From assembly GCF_024707525.1 (NCBI RefSeq), contig NZ_CP062231.1:2852001-2916000 (forward strand): 64,000 nucleotides of DNA, written 5' to 3'. The first letter of the stretch is position 1, and each line of letters begins with the position of its first letter. This document shows, one piece after another, positions 25,845 through 34,982 of this stretch. Source of the DNA: Rhizobium sp. TH2. GTDB taxonomy: Bacteria; Pseudomonadota; Alphaproteobacteria; Rhizobiales; Rhizobiaceae. Both the position numbers and the translations under genes were made by a program. The notes beneath the pieces were generated by a model, which was not told the origin of the DNA, did no database searches, and saw only the letters and a list, made by a program, of their open reading frames with translations.

Positions 25845-28829
25845 TCACATCGGCGCGTCCACCGCATCTCGCGTCGGATCCACGATCACCGAAATGACCC
25901 GGGCCGCGTCGTAATCCAACGGTCCTTTCTTGCAGCGCTCGGCGGAAACGCTTTGCAGGCACACGACGTTGATCGCCCGAATGGTCGACTTTGTCAGTAT
26001 GCCGTCCGTCTTACCCTTGTAGATGCCTCTCTTCTTCAACTGTTTCTGCGTGAAATAGACGAACGCGTTGGGGTTCGAGCTCTTGATTGCCAGCAGCGTT
26101 TCCAATTGAATGCTCGAAGGTGCGGTGTAGAGCAAATCCGAAACCTCGGAATAGCCTGTCGTGTTTTCTGCCTTTGCCGAGGCAAGCAGAATTTTCTCCC
26201 GGATCAACTGCGTCGGAGTAAACTGATCGCGTCTGGCAGTAATGAGCTTTTCGGCAGCCGGGATGGATCGCTTCATCTTACCCCCAGGGGCATCTCGATA
26301 GAAGCTGATCAATTGGCGAGTGGCCTCGACATTCCCCTTGGCGGATTCACGCTCAAGCAACTTGATTGCCCGGGGAGGATCATTCTTCGTTCCATTAGGC
26401 CCCCAATATAGAATTGAGGCGTGAGCGACGATGGCTTCGGGACTGCCGCCGGCAGCCAACCTTCCGATCTCCTTGAAACCCCATTCTGGCTTCGACAGCC
26501 GGCCGAAGCGCTTGCCGATATGTCCCTGCGCCAAGGCTATCATAGCATAGGGGTTACCCTGCTTCGCCGCGTCCTTGAAATACTGGATTGCGAGTTCCGG
26601 ATTTTTCTTGACGATCTGGCCATCCCGATAGATCTCGGCTAGCCGAAAATAGGCCCAGTTGTCGCCAGCTTTCGCAGCCGCAAGATAGGTCTCGATTGCG
26701 CCCTTTGCATTGGACTTGACGTAATCGCCCCGCGAAAGAAGATCACCCAGATATTTGAGCGCATAGGCCTCGGTCGCACCAGCCCGCTTAATAAGGTCAA
26801 GGGCCTTGGCAGTATCGGCCTTCACGCCCTGCCCCTTGGCATAAGCGTCCCCTAGGCGCAACTTGGCGGCCGAAACACCAGCTGCGTCGGCTTTCTCAAA
26901 GCTTTCGAATGCCTTCTTGAAATCGGCTGGAACCAGAAGGCCGTCGCGATAGATTTCGCCGATCCGGACCAGCGCATAGCTGTTGCCGGCCCCGGCCGCC
27001 TTCTCATAGAACGAAATCGCCTTGGCACCATCCAGAGCCACGGGGCCTCGCGAATAGAGGTCGGCGAGCCGCATCATGGCGTCACTGTCACCGGCTACGG
27101 CAAGCGGTTCAAGCAGCGCAAGCCCCTTGGATGGATCCGCGGCCACACCTTCGCCGCGGACATAGGCTTCACCCAACCGTATCTTGGCACCGGGCACGTC
27201 CGCGGCATCGGCCTTCTCGAAATAGCTGAAGGCTTCCTTCGCATTCTTGGGAACGAGAGCACCGTCACGATAGATTTCGCCGAGACGGATCAGCGCATAA
27301 CTATTGCCCGCTGCGGCCGCCTTCTGGTAATACCCGAGTGACTTTGGGCCATCCAGTGCCAGCGGACCGCGCGAATAGAGATCGCCGAGCCGCATCAACG
27401 CATCCCTATCGCCGTTGTCGGCCAGGGTCTCGATCAAGGCAACGCCCTTGGCTCGATCAGTTTTCACGCCTCGGCCAAGAATATACGCCTCACCGATGCG
27501 CAGTTTGGCGACGGAAATATTAGCCTCATCTGCCTTTTCGAAATTCGCTAACGACTTCTCGTAGTCGGCTGGCACAAGCTGACCGTCACGATAGATTTCG
27601 CCGATTCGGATTAAGGCGTAGTCATTGCCGACCGACGCAGCCTTCTCATAATACGTGAGTGCCTTTGCGCCGTCCAAAGGGAGTGGGCCACGCGAATAGA
27701 AATCACCGAGGCGCGTCAATGCGTCCTTGTCGCCAGCGATTGCCAGCGGCTCGATCAATGCGAGACCCTTGGCCTGATCGACAGCGACCCCTTGACCGCG
27801 AATATAGGCTTCAGCGAGCCGAATCTTGGCAAACGGAACCTTCGCGGCATCCGCCTTCTCGAAATTCTCGAATGCCTTCTTGTAGTCTGCTGGAACGAGC
27901 GATCCGTCGCTATAAATCTCGCCGATGCGGATGAAAGCATAGCTATTCAGCGCCGCGGCCGCCTTCGAGTAGTAGGCGAGCGCCTTGGCGCCATCCAAAG
28001 TCAGCGGTCCGCGCGAGTAGAGATCGCCGAGCCGCATCAGCGCATCCTTGTCGCCGGATGCCGCGACCTGCTCGATCAGCGCGAGACCCTTGGCTTGATC
28101 GACATCGACGCCTTGGCCGCGAATATAGGCTTCACCGAGCCGAACCTTAGCAGCTGGCACCTTGGCGGCATCAGCCGTCTCGAAATAGCCGAAGGCTTTC
28201 TTGGCGTCCGCCGGAACGAGTGTTCCATCGCGATAAATCTCGCCGATTCGGACCAACGCATAACCGTTGCCGGCCATCGCTGCCTTACCGTAATATGCCA
28301 GAGCCTTGGGACCATCCAGCGCGAGCGGGCCGCGCGAATAGAGATCGCCGAGCCGCATCAGCGCTTCCTTGTCGCCGGATGCTGCACGAGGCTCGATCAG
28401 CGCAAGGCCCTTCGGCTGATCCACGGCCACGCCTTCACCGCGAATATGGGCTTCACCAAGCCGAATCTTCGCCGCCGGCACCTTTGCGGCGTCCGCCTTT
28501 TGGAAGTTCTCGATCGCCTTCTTGAAATCGACAGGGACGAGCAATCCGTCGCGATAGATCTCGCCGATACGTATGAAGGCGTAACCATTGCCAGCTGTGG
28601 CGGCCTTCTCGTAGAAGGACAGTGCCTTGGCAACATCCAGCGTCACGGCCCCACGCGAATAGAAATCGCCTAGCCGCATCAACGCCTCCGTGTTGCCCGA
28701 GGCCGCGTCACTTTCCAGTTTCTTCAGGTCCGGTGTCGGCTCGGCTGCCGCCGTCCGATCAAAGCCGATAAAGAAGATTGAGGACAGCCCTATGAGGCCG
28801 ATCGAGAGAAGGTGGGACGTCGAACGCAT
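25845..28829 (-). CDS. secreted Sel1-like repeat protein with C-terminal peptidoglycan-binding-like segment
   Basis: A 994-residue protein with a signal peptide (about residues 1-29, ending TAAAEP). It has about 20 or more Sel1-like (SLR) alpha/alpha repeats, recognisable as ALMRLGDLYSRGPLALDGPK and IRIGEIYRDG units. Residues 48-689 are six near-identical modules of 107 residues, each holding three SLR units. More diverged repeats follow, then KQLKKRGIYKGKTDGILTKS (residues 929-948), which resembles a peptidoglycan-binding repeat. SLR proteins scaffold complexes; AlgK is a periplasmic example in polysaccharide secretion. Placement inside the export locus suggests a periplasmic assembly scaffold, which is inference. 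GGAG is seven bases before the ATG. Confidence 0.8.
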   Translation of the reverse strand: MRSTSHLLSIGLIGLSSIFFIGFDRTAAAEPTPDLKKLESDAASGNTEALMRLGDFYSRGAVTLDVAKALSFYEKAATAGNGYAFIRIGEIYRDGLLVPVDFKKAIENFQKADAAKVPAAKIRLGEAHIRGEGVAVDQPKGLALIEPRAASGDKEALMRLGDLYSRGPLALDGPKALAYYGKAAMAGNGYALVRIGEIYRDGTLVPADAKKAFGYFETADAAKVPAAKVRLGEAYIRGQGVDVDQAKGLALIEQVAASGDKDALMRLGDLYSRGPLTLDGAKALAYYSKAAAALNSYAFIRIGEIYSDGSLVPADYKKAFENFEKADAAKVPFAKIRLAEAYIRGQGVAVDQAKGLALIEPLAIAGDKDALTRLGDFYSRGPLPLDGAKALTYYEKAASVGNDYALIRIGEIYRDGQLVPADYEKSLANFEKADEANISVAKLRIGEAYILGRGVKTDRAKGVALIETLADNGDRDALMRLGDLYSRGPLALDGPKSLGYYQKAAAAGNSYALIRLGEIYRDGALVPKNAKEAFSYFEKADAADVPGAKIRLGEAYVRGEGVAADPSKGLALLEPLAVAGDSDAMMRLADLYSRGPVALDGAKAISFYEKAAGAGNSYALVRIGEIYRDGLLVPADFKKAFESFEKADAAGVSAAKLRLGDAYAKGQGVKADTAKALDLIKRAGATEAYALKYLGDLLSRGDYVKSNAKGAIETYLAAAKAGDNWAYFRLAEIYRDGQIVKKNPELAIQYFKDAAKQGNPYAMIALAQGHIGKRFGRLSKPEWGFKEIGRLAAGGSPEAIVAHASILYWGPNGTKNDPPRAIKLLERESAKGNVEATRQLISFYRDAPGGKMKRSIPAAEKLITARRDQFTPTQLIREKILLASAKAENTTGYSEVSDLLYTAPSSIQLETLLAIKSSNPNAFVYFTQKQLKKRGIYKGKTDGILTKSTIRAINVVCLQSVSAERCKKGPLDYDAARVISVIVDPTRDAVDAPM
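26763..28688 (-). repeat. six tandem 321-nt modules inside the Sel1-repeat gene
   Basis: The protein-coding sequence repeats with a period of 107 codons. Each unit starts with (E/D)AL(M/T)RLGD(L/F)YSRG and ends near A..GDK. The last unit has diverged at its end. Long direct repeats of this kind are prone to recombination, so unit number may vary between strains, and an assembly could collapse here. Confidence 0.8.
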
Positions 28830-28935
28830 GAGTAAACTCCCTCATTCAGTGTGTCCGCATGGCGCAAGTATGCGGCAGTGCATCAATTCTGTCCATAATC
28901 AAATATGGAAATCACGGAATTTTCATCGCTCGCAT

Positions 28936-30399
28936 CTAACCTTTGGTCGCTGCGGCGCGTCTATATTTTAGCAGATCGAACAATATTTTGTTTCGCGTGA
29001 GTAAGCAGAGGACGACATAGGCAGCAAGACCGAAGCTCAGGACAATCATTGTCAGTTCCAAAGTCGGTAGTTTGCTCAGCAGATACTGCCGCAGCATTTC
29101 CGAGAGCAGGATAACGATGCCTGATTCAGCCAGCGACGGAAGTAACAACAACAGCGTCTTGCGGAGACTCAGTTCGATATATCCCATCGCAATCTTGAGA
29201 TTTGCCACTGCCGAAATGGCTGCCCAAGCGGCGTAGGCGGTGGCGACACCGAGTATCCCGTAGTTCACGCCGATGGCCATCGCCACGACGAAAACGACAG
29301 CCAGGAATATGCTGAGTTGGAACTGTTCCTTGGTTTTTCCGAGCGCCGTAAAAATCCACCCGACAGGAAAGACGATCGATTGCATGAGCCCGACCAGGCT
29401 GAGAATTCTCAGCACCGGCGCCGCCCCAACCCAGGCCTCGCCAAACATCAGGACAATGATCTGTTCGGACAATACGAATACGGCCCCCATCAAAGGGAAC
29501 AGGATGAAGGCGATGGCGCGCAGCGCGTAAGTGTACGTCTCGCGAAAGCTGTCGATATCATCTTGCAGCCTGGAAAGGACGGGAAACATCACCTGCCCCA
29601 CGATCAGCCCGATCATATTGAGAGGCAGATACATGAGCGTATATGCACGGCCGTAAAGCCCGAGATCGACAGCCCCGAGCGCCTTGCCGATGACGAGGTT
29701 GTCGCCATTGCGAAGCCAGTAATTGAGGATCGTATGGCCGCTGAGATAGCCCCCGTAGCGGAACATGAAGCCCAGTGCGCTTTTCTCGAAGGCAAACGAC
29801 GGCCGCCAGGGTGAGATCACCCATATCGCGACGGTAAACGTCGCCGCACTGATCACCGGCTGCCATGCGAGCGAATAGACGCCCCATCCGAAGTAGGCCA
29901 TCGAGACGCATCCAATCCCGGAGGCGATTGTTGCGATCACTGAGGCAATTCCTATTTGATCAAATCGGTATTCCCTCTGGCCCAACGCTGCCTGCGTTTG
30001 GCCGAGCGCCAGAAACATGAAGGTCAACGAAATGATCTTCGTCAGCGGTTCCAATTCGGGCAACGCGTAGAAACGCGCAATCGCCGGCGCGAGCGACCAG
30101 AAGAGCAAGCTTATCGCTCCGCCCACCATGATCTGCAGCCAAAATCCGGTCGAAATGTCTGAATTAGTCAAATTTTGGCGGTGCACGAGCGAGGCGCTGA
30201 TCCCCATATCCGCCAGTACCTGGGCAAACCCCGAAAAGATGAGAATCATGCCGACGAGTCCGAACTCCTCCGGCGAGAGCAATCTTGCTGTGATGACGGC
30301 AATGAATACCTGGAACAGCTGCGTCGTCATTCGTGATAGAAAGGACCACGAAATGCCGCGGACGATCACCTGTCCCTGCCCGTCTGAAGGGTTACTCAT
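28936..30399 (-). CDS. polysaccharide flippase (Wzx/WzxC-like, MOP superfamily)
   Basis: A 487-residue protein with about 12 to 14 membrane spans. The N-terminus GISWSFLSRMTTQLFQVFIA followed by RLLSPEEFGLVGMILIF is the signature of the MOP-type polysaccharide exporter family, colanic-acid WzxC branch. ALGQREYRFDQIGIASVIA is another conserved loop. It should flip undecaprenyl-linked repeat units to the periplasmic face. Its start overlaps the end of the unknown gene at 30392 by eight bases, placing it last in the minus-strand run that begins with the sugar transferase. Confidence 0.87.
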   Translation of the reverse strand: MSNPSDGQGQVIVRGISWSFLSRMTTQLFQVFIAVITARLLSPEEFGLVGMILIFSGFAQVLADMGISASLVHRQNLTNSDISTGFWLQIMVGGAISLLFWSLAPAIARFYALPELEPLTKIISLTFMFLALGQTQAALGQREYRFDQIGIASVIATIASGIGCVSMAYFGWGVYSLAWQPVISAATFTVAIWVISPWRPSFAFEKSALGFMFRYGGYLSGHTILNYWLRNGDNLVIGKALGAVDLGLYGRAYTLMYLPLNMIGLIVGQVMFPVLSRLQDDIDSFRETYTYALRAIAFILFPLMGAVFVLSEQIIVLMFGEAWVGAAPVLRILSLVGLMQSIVFPVGWIFTALGKTKEQFQLSIFLAVVFVVAMAIGVNYGILGVATAYAAWAAISAVANLKIAMGYIELSLRKTLLLLLPSLAESGIVILLSEMLRQYLLSKLPTLELTMIVLSFGLAAYVVLCLLTRNKILFDLLKYRRAAATKG

Positions 30400-31729
30400 C
30401 GCCAGTCTTCCCTAGGAGCGTGAATTTCTCGGCCGAGATGTCCACGATCAGCAATCGACCATCGCGAAGCCGTATCTTTTCTATGTTTCCCAACTCGAAA
30501 TTGCTCTTGCTCACGACAAACGGATCATAACCAAGGATCGCCGCCGAGGGAGGCACGCGGCGCCGGACCGCACAATACGTTTTCACCCAGGACTGGGGCG
30601 GCCTGAAATTTTCGTCCAGGGACAGCCGCAGGAGTATGGCCTCGCACACATATATGGCGCGGCCGGTCTCCATGGTACTCGCGATCAGTTCAATCGAATA
30701 GGGCGCACGGCAAGTGTAATCCAACGCGTTGTCCACTATGGCTATCCAGTCTTGGACGGGCCAAGTCCCATTGCGGAGATGGACATTGTCCCGCATTTCA
30801 TAGATCACACGCAGCAAATCATAGATGTTGACAATATGATACTCGAAGCCCGTACCCCAAAGGCTGATGTCGCGCTCAAGATAGCCATCGCTGAACTGGA
30901 ACCCGAACATTTTGCTCCGAATGTGTCTCCGCAATCGGACTACCGTTCGCCTCAAGGCTCCGCGCGCCTTCCTTTTCGGAAATTCTGGAAGGAAAGACAG
31001 CGAAAAGGTAAGTTCCCGGAACCTGCTGTCAAAGAAAGAGAAGATCTTCCAGCTGAGCGACCGGTTTTGCTCAAGCACAGCCTGCAGCGCATCAAGAGCC
31101 GACCTGACGCGGTCCAGGTAAGACGCTGCCTCGGCCTCGGGGATCACCCCTCTGTTCAGGCAATGAATAAGCGTCGCCAAAGTGTCCAGATGCGTGTTCA
31201 ACACCATGCAGTTCTTGAGCGAGGAACCCCAGGCGTGGTTGGAGGTCGGCCGTGATGGATCAAGTGCGCGGGTTTCGGCCAACTCCAGGGAATCATGCAG
31301 AAACCACAATCCGACAGGAAGCGTCTCCGAATAGCTGACATGCCTGTCGAGGACACTTCGAAGGTCTTCCAGTCGGCAGAGACCATCCTGCCATCCCTCG
31401 AGCAAAAGCCGAACGGCGGTGGCGGTAAACCTGAAATGGATTTCTTCCGGCGAACCTGTCCAGGCGCCGTGGCTGAAGAAACCGTCGCACTGGGACATTC
31501 TGGTAAGAAGCGCATCGACGATCTGTTTACGCTCGCCGGCAAAGCCACCAGGACGCATCCAATCCAATGCCTTCAATGCCAGATAGACGCTGTAGCCGTC
31601 CATCTCCATCGTCGTGTCGTTGCGACGGTCATTCAGCACCCCGTCCAGATAAAGCTCTGACAAGCCGTCTGGGATCGAGATCGGCAGGAAGGTACCGATC
31701 GGATTGACTGTGATCGAGGCATTCATCAT
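30392..31729 (-). CDS. protein of unknown family in the exopolysaccharide operon
   Basis: I do not recognise this 445-residue protein. It lacks a signal peptide and membrane spans. The middle (residues 80-350) is mostly helical with regular aromatic and acidic positions: FFSHGAWTGSPEEIHFRFTA, GSSLKNCMVLNTHLDTLA and WGTGFEYHIVNIYDLLRVIY. This rhythm recalls alpha/alpha-toroid proteins such as glycoside hydrolases and polysaccharide lyases, but no catalytic motif is convincing. The C-terminal 60 residues (SKSNFELGNIEKIRLRDGRL) look like a small beta domain. Overlaps of four bases upstream and eight downstream show that it is translated with the transferase and the flippase. Confidence 0.7.
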   Translation of the reverse strand: MMNASITVNPIGTFLPISIPDGLSELYLDGVLNDRRNDTTMEMDGYSVYLALKALDWMRPGGFAGERKQIVDALLTRMSQCDGFFSHGAWTGSPEEIHFRFTATAVRLLLEGWQDGLCRLEDLRSVLDRHVSYSETLPVGLWFLHDSLELAETRALDPSRPTSNHAWGSSLKNCMVLNTHLDTLATLIHCLNRGVIPEAEAASYLDRVRSALDALQAVLEQNRSLSWKIFSFFDSRFRELTFSLSFLPEFPKRKARGALRRTVVRLRRHIRSKMFGFQFSDGYLERDISLWGTGFEYHIVNIYDLLRVIYEMRDNVHLRNGTWPVQDWIAIVDNALDYTCRAPYSIELIASTMETGRAIYVCEAILLRLSLDENFRPPQSWVKTYCAVRRRVPPSAAILGYDPFVVSKSNFELGNIEKIRLRDGRLLIVDISAEKFTLLGKTGDE

Positions 31730-32664
31730 CGGGCAGACCCATAATCCAATTTGCGCTCATCACGCGGAAGCATCCCGCTCTTCGCCCATGGGTCACCGAA
31801 TCGTTCCACCATGGCGGCTATCATCCGGTCATTTCCCGTCGCCAACTGATTGCTGTTCCAAAGCGCACTGTCCTCCGTTCCATCCCACGCAATCAAAGGA
31901 CGGACCCGTCCCACCTTCCGGAAGGACGCGCCGGTTCTGGCGGCCATGAAGAAGAACCAGATGTCATCGCCGGTCGGGCAATAGGTGAGAAAGTAATCCG
32001 GATTTGTCACATCCGGGTGAAGGATTCCGGGCGGGTAAAGTATTCCTCCCGCACCCGTCGGGAAAATCCTGGAAGAGGAACTGGTGTCGGACGTCCCATG
32101 AACCCATTCGAGATAGGGATCCGGTTTCCCTTGTTCGTCGCTATAGATGATCTTATGAGCCCGATGGCACAACACTTCCCGGGCGCCGGGTCGAATCCCT
32201 TCGACCAATTCCTTTAGCCACGTCGGCGGATAATAGATGTCATCGTCCGTCGTGACGATCGCGGCATCTGGTGTCTCAAGGAGTTGCGGGATCAGCTTCT
32301 TGTACGGCCGCCAATCCTTGCATGTCTTGATCGAAAGCCCCGACACTCGGAGATTCAACACGTCCATCGGCAGGCGAGCATAATCGTCGTCAGCGATCCA
32401 AAGCACCACTTCATCCGCTCGCATGGACTGCATGAGCAGGGATTTGAGCGAAAGTGCCAGTGTCGAATATCGGGGCGGATAGGACGTCATCGACACAATA
32501 AGCTTGTGCGACAGCGTGTGTGAGGCCGGCTTGCCACCAAGTCCACGCCCGTGCAGCCACCAACGAACTCTGACTTCGATGGCATGCCATCGAGCGGGCG
32601 CAAATACCCTGCGTTTAAAGCGACGCGCCAGTTCAATGAGAGAGGCAAATAAGGAAACCATCAA
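31726..32664 (-). CDS. glycosyltransferase-like protein (GT-A fold)
   Basis: A 312-residue protein whose core starts at LIVSMTSYPPRYSTLALSL, seen in a group of GT-A-like bacterial transferases. VVLWIADDDY and the metal site AIVTTDDDIYYPPTWL support nucleotide-sugar binding, and YCPTGDDIWFFFMA near residue 240 supplies the acidic base. The N-terminal 45 residues are strongly basic and may sit on the membrane. The pattern differs from the GT2 enzymes in this block, so it may use a different sugar linkage. The gene is 10 bases downstream of the polymerase gene and overlaps the unknown gene by four. Confidence 0.75.
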   Translation of the reverse strand: MMVSLFASLIELARRFKRRVFAPARWHAIEVRVRWWLHGRGLGGKPASHTLSHKLIVSMTSYPPRYSTLALSLKSLLMQSMRADEVVLWIADDDYARLPMDVLNLRVSGLSIKTCKDWRPYKKLIPQLLETPDAAIVTTDDDIYYPPTWLKELVEGIRPGAREVLCHRAHKIIYSDEQGKPDPYLEWVHGTSDTSSSSRIFPTGAGGILYPPGILHPDVTNPDYFLTYCPTGDDIWFFFMAARTGASFRKVGRVRPLIAWDGTEDSALWNSNQLATGNDRMIAAMVERFGDPWAKSGMLPRDERKLDYGSAR

Positions 32665-32674
32665 GCAAAAGACC

Positions 32675-33979
32675 TCAAGATTTCACTTCCGGATCCGGCC
32701 CCGCGCCGTGCATGATTTCCTGGCCGGCGATCAGAGCCGACACATAGAGGAAAAAGAAATCGCCCCGCGTGATATCCGCCCAACCCGTCGTCTCAACAAG
32801 GCAGAGCAGCATCGAAAATCCGCAGAATCCCAAATAGAGACTTCCGAATTTCGTGACGCGCGACAGGCTCACGGCCGAGAACAAATTCGCCATGAGCCAG
32901 GCAGCGAAAAGACCCGCGCCTATCCAACTAACGTTAAGCGCCAGACCAAGGAACGCGTTGTGTGGCGAACGAACCGACCAGAACAAGGATTCCTGAGCGT
33001 CAATAGCGAACGTACCAGGAAGGAAAGGTGTTCCGTATCCGGTGCCCCAAAACCCATTGGTTTCAATGATCCGCAAGAAATAGGGCCAAACCCGGTCCCG
33101 GCCCGAAAAAGTGGAGTCGCGCCCCACCAGTTCCAGCACATCGGCGAAATATGCCCAAATGCCGAACACCACCGGCGCTGCGCAAATGGCGATGAGCAGC
33201 CACGTCAGGATGGCGTTTCTAGTCATGGTTCTCAACGTGACGACACCCGTCACCAACACCACGGCGGAACCAAGTGCCAGAATAGCAGTTGACGAGCTCG
33301 ATTTTAGCAGGACGACAACCGCAAGCACTAGCATCAAGGTCCTGGCCATGGTGCCATAGCCTAGTCTGCCGGCGGCATAAAACACGAGCAATGCGTAAAA
33401 TGCAGCAAACGCGCCGAACGGGTTCTTGTGAACGAAAAAGCCGCGCCAAAGCCCCTCATGAAAACCGGCCATCAATGTAACGTTAACGTGGGCAAGGGCT
33501 GCGGCGACCGACAGCAGAAGCACCAGCGTCGAGGCCACGATGAGTTGATTGAGAACGAGCCTGCCACTATACTTCTCGACGTAGTATTGGAAGAAGACGA
33601 CAGAGGATACCAAGGATAAGACGGTCTTGAAGGTCAACGACTCGCTTATCGACCAAAGCACAGAGAATCCGGTAAGCATCATGAACAGAAAGAGCACGAA
33701 CTGTTGGAACGACCAGGTCCAGGTCAGACGCCTCGCAGCGATGAAAGGCCAAATCAAGCCCATGTAGCAGGCATACCGGTGCAAACTCGCAAAAGGCCTT
33801 TCGAAGCCGGCGCCTGCCTGTGCATCGGTGGGCCATACCCAGATCGAATTGCAATAGAGAAACAGGCACAGAAACAGAGCAAAATCGCCATATCTGATCA
33901 GCGCTGCGTCGGACGGCTGGGGGCGACTATCAACTGATACGCCCGGGTATGAAGCTTGCGCCATGGTCTCGTCTGTCAC
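32675..33979 (-). CDS. O-antigen ligase/polymerase-like membrane protein (Wzy candidate)
   Basis: A 434-residue protein with about 12 hydrophobic spans and the Wzy_C/O-antigen-ligase pattern. FFVHKNPFGAFAAFYALLVF carries the motif usually written as KN..G. SSSSTAILALGSAVVLV and a periplasmic loop GRDSTFSGRDRVWPYFLR ending in SPHNAFLGLALN complete it; Arg and His in the loop match functional residues in the family. It likely polymerises repeat units delivered by the flippase. Start is GTG 33979, whose GTGA overlaps the stop of the upstream transferase and which has GGGAGG seven bases ahead. Confidence 0.82.
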   Translation of the reverse strand: MTDETMAQASYPGVSVDSRPQPSDAALIRYGDFALFLCLFLYCNSIWVWPTDAQAGAGFERPFASLHRYACYMGLIWPFIAARRLTWTWSFQQFVLFLFMMLTGFSVLWSISESLTFKTVLSLVSSVVFFQYYVEKYSGRLVLNQLIVASTLVLLLSVAAALAHVNVTLMAGFHEGLWRGFFVHKNPFGAFAAFYALLVFYAAGRLGYGTMARTLMLVLAVVVLLKSSSSTAILALGSAVVLVTGVVTLRTMTRNAILTWLLIAICAAPVVFGIWAYFADVLELVGRDSTFSGRDRVWPYFLRIIETNGFWGTGYGTPFLPGTFAIDAQESLFWSVRSPHNAFLGLALNVSWIGAGLFAAWLMANLFSAVSLSRVTKFGSLYLGFCGFSMLLCLVETTGWADITRGDFFFLYVSALIAGQEIMHGAGPDPEVKS

Positions 33980-34935
33980 TGCGATGCCTCCCGTTCCCGC
34001 GCGGATTTGGATCTGGCAAGAGCAGACCAGCATTTCACAAACAGAGACTTAATGATTGGCGGGTAGGTGAGCACCCCCTGAAATACATAGAATGCTCCGA
34101 TCGGCTTTCTTTGGCGAAGCAATTGCTCGCCCACGTAGTAAACCAGCATCTCGGCCTTCACTTCACCGCTCAGATACCGCGCGTGACTCCGCATCCAATC
34201 GAGCGTTGGATCGACCGATTTCAATTGCCCTACCCTATCACCGCCGTCGTGATCCAAATAAACGACGGTCTCCTTGTCGCAGTATATGAAGCGCGCGCCC
34301 GCATCGCGCATACGCAGCAGGATGTCTACGTCCTGATGCCTCTTGCAGGCCGCATCGAACCAAACCTTTTTGAAGAACTGCGTCGGCGCCAGCAAGCCGC
34401 TCGTTTGCATATAATTTTTCTCGACAAGCAGGTAACGGGCCAAATCATCGCGCGTATGATCGAAGGGCCTTTGGGGATGATACATGGAAGAGAATTTTCC
34501 CCTCCGCTCTATCCTGTTATAGATGACCCAATTTCCTTGCGCGTCTGTGTCTCTCGTCAAATCGAGCTGGCTGGCCAGCTTTGTGGGATGCCACCAGTCA
34601 TCCGAGTCCAGTAGAGCTACATATTTTCCCGTCGCAGCTTCGATTCCTACGTTTCGCGCATGCGCACCGCCGGAATTCTGAGCAAGGCGAATGACTCTAA
34701 CTCTGGCGTCCCCGATTGCTTCCAACGACGACGCGGCGCCATCCGTCGATCCGTCATCGACAACAATCACCTCGATCGACTTCATTGTTTGTGCCAGCGC
34801 GCTGCCCACAGCTGTTGTCACCATATCTTTACGGTTGTAGCATGGGATTACGATCGAAACCTCAGGCGCGCGTTCGCGAGCAGCCGGCTCCCGATCGGCT
34901 TCGTAGGCTTGGTTATTCGACTCGCTTGTTGCCAT
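33976..34935 (-). CDS. GT2 family glycosyltransferase (paralogue of 23327-24226)
   Basis: A 319-residue GT2 enzyme with EVSIVIPCYNRKDMV, IEVIVVDDGSTDGA and VALLDSDDWWHPTKL. It is the closer-packed copy of a duplicated pair; shared blocks are listed with the gene at 23327. The C-terminal region AFYVFQGVLTYPPIIKSLF is a probable membrane-associated helix, also present in its paralogue. It feeds directly into the Wzy gene by a 4-base overlap. Being inside the operon, it is likely the ancestral copy, but that direction is a guess. Confidence 0.85.
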   Translation of the reverse strand: MATSESNNQAYEADREPAARERAPEVSIVIPCYNRKDMVTTAVGSALAQTMKSIEVIVVDDGSTDGAASSLEAIGDARVRVIRLAQNSGGAHARNVGIEAATGKYVALLDSDDWWHPTKLASQLDLTRDTDAQGNWVIYNRIERRGKFSSMYHPQRPFDHTRDDLARYLLVEKNYMQTSGLLAPTQFFKKVWFDAACKRHQDVDILLRMRDAGARFIYCDKETVVYLDHDGGDRVGQLKSVDPTLDWMRSHARYLSGEVKAEMLVYYVGEQLLRQRKPIGAFYVFQGVLTYPPIIKSLFVKCWSALARSKSAREREASQ

Positions 34936-34982
34936 TGTTCTTAGCCGCTAAAATTGATTTCGAGTTGCCAGCTTACCCTTTT

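Noticed and set aside
26763..28688. Regularly spaced repeats that might suggest a CRISPR-like array
   Set aside because: The period is 321 bases and in frame with a protein; these are Sel1 modules.
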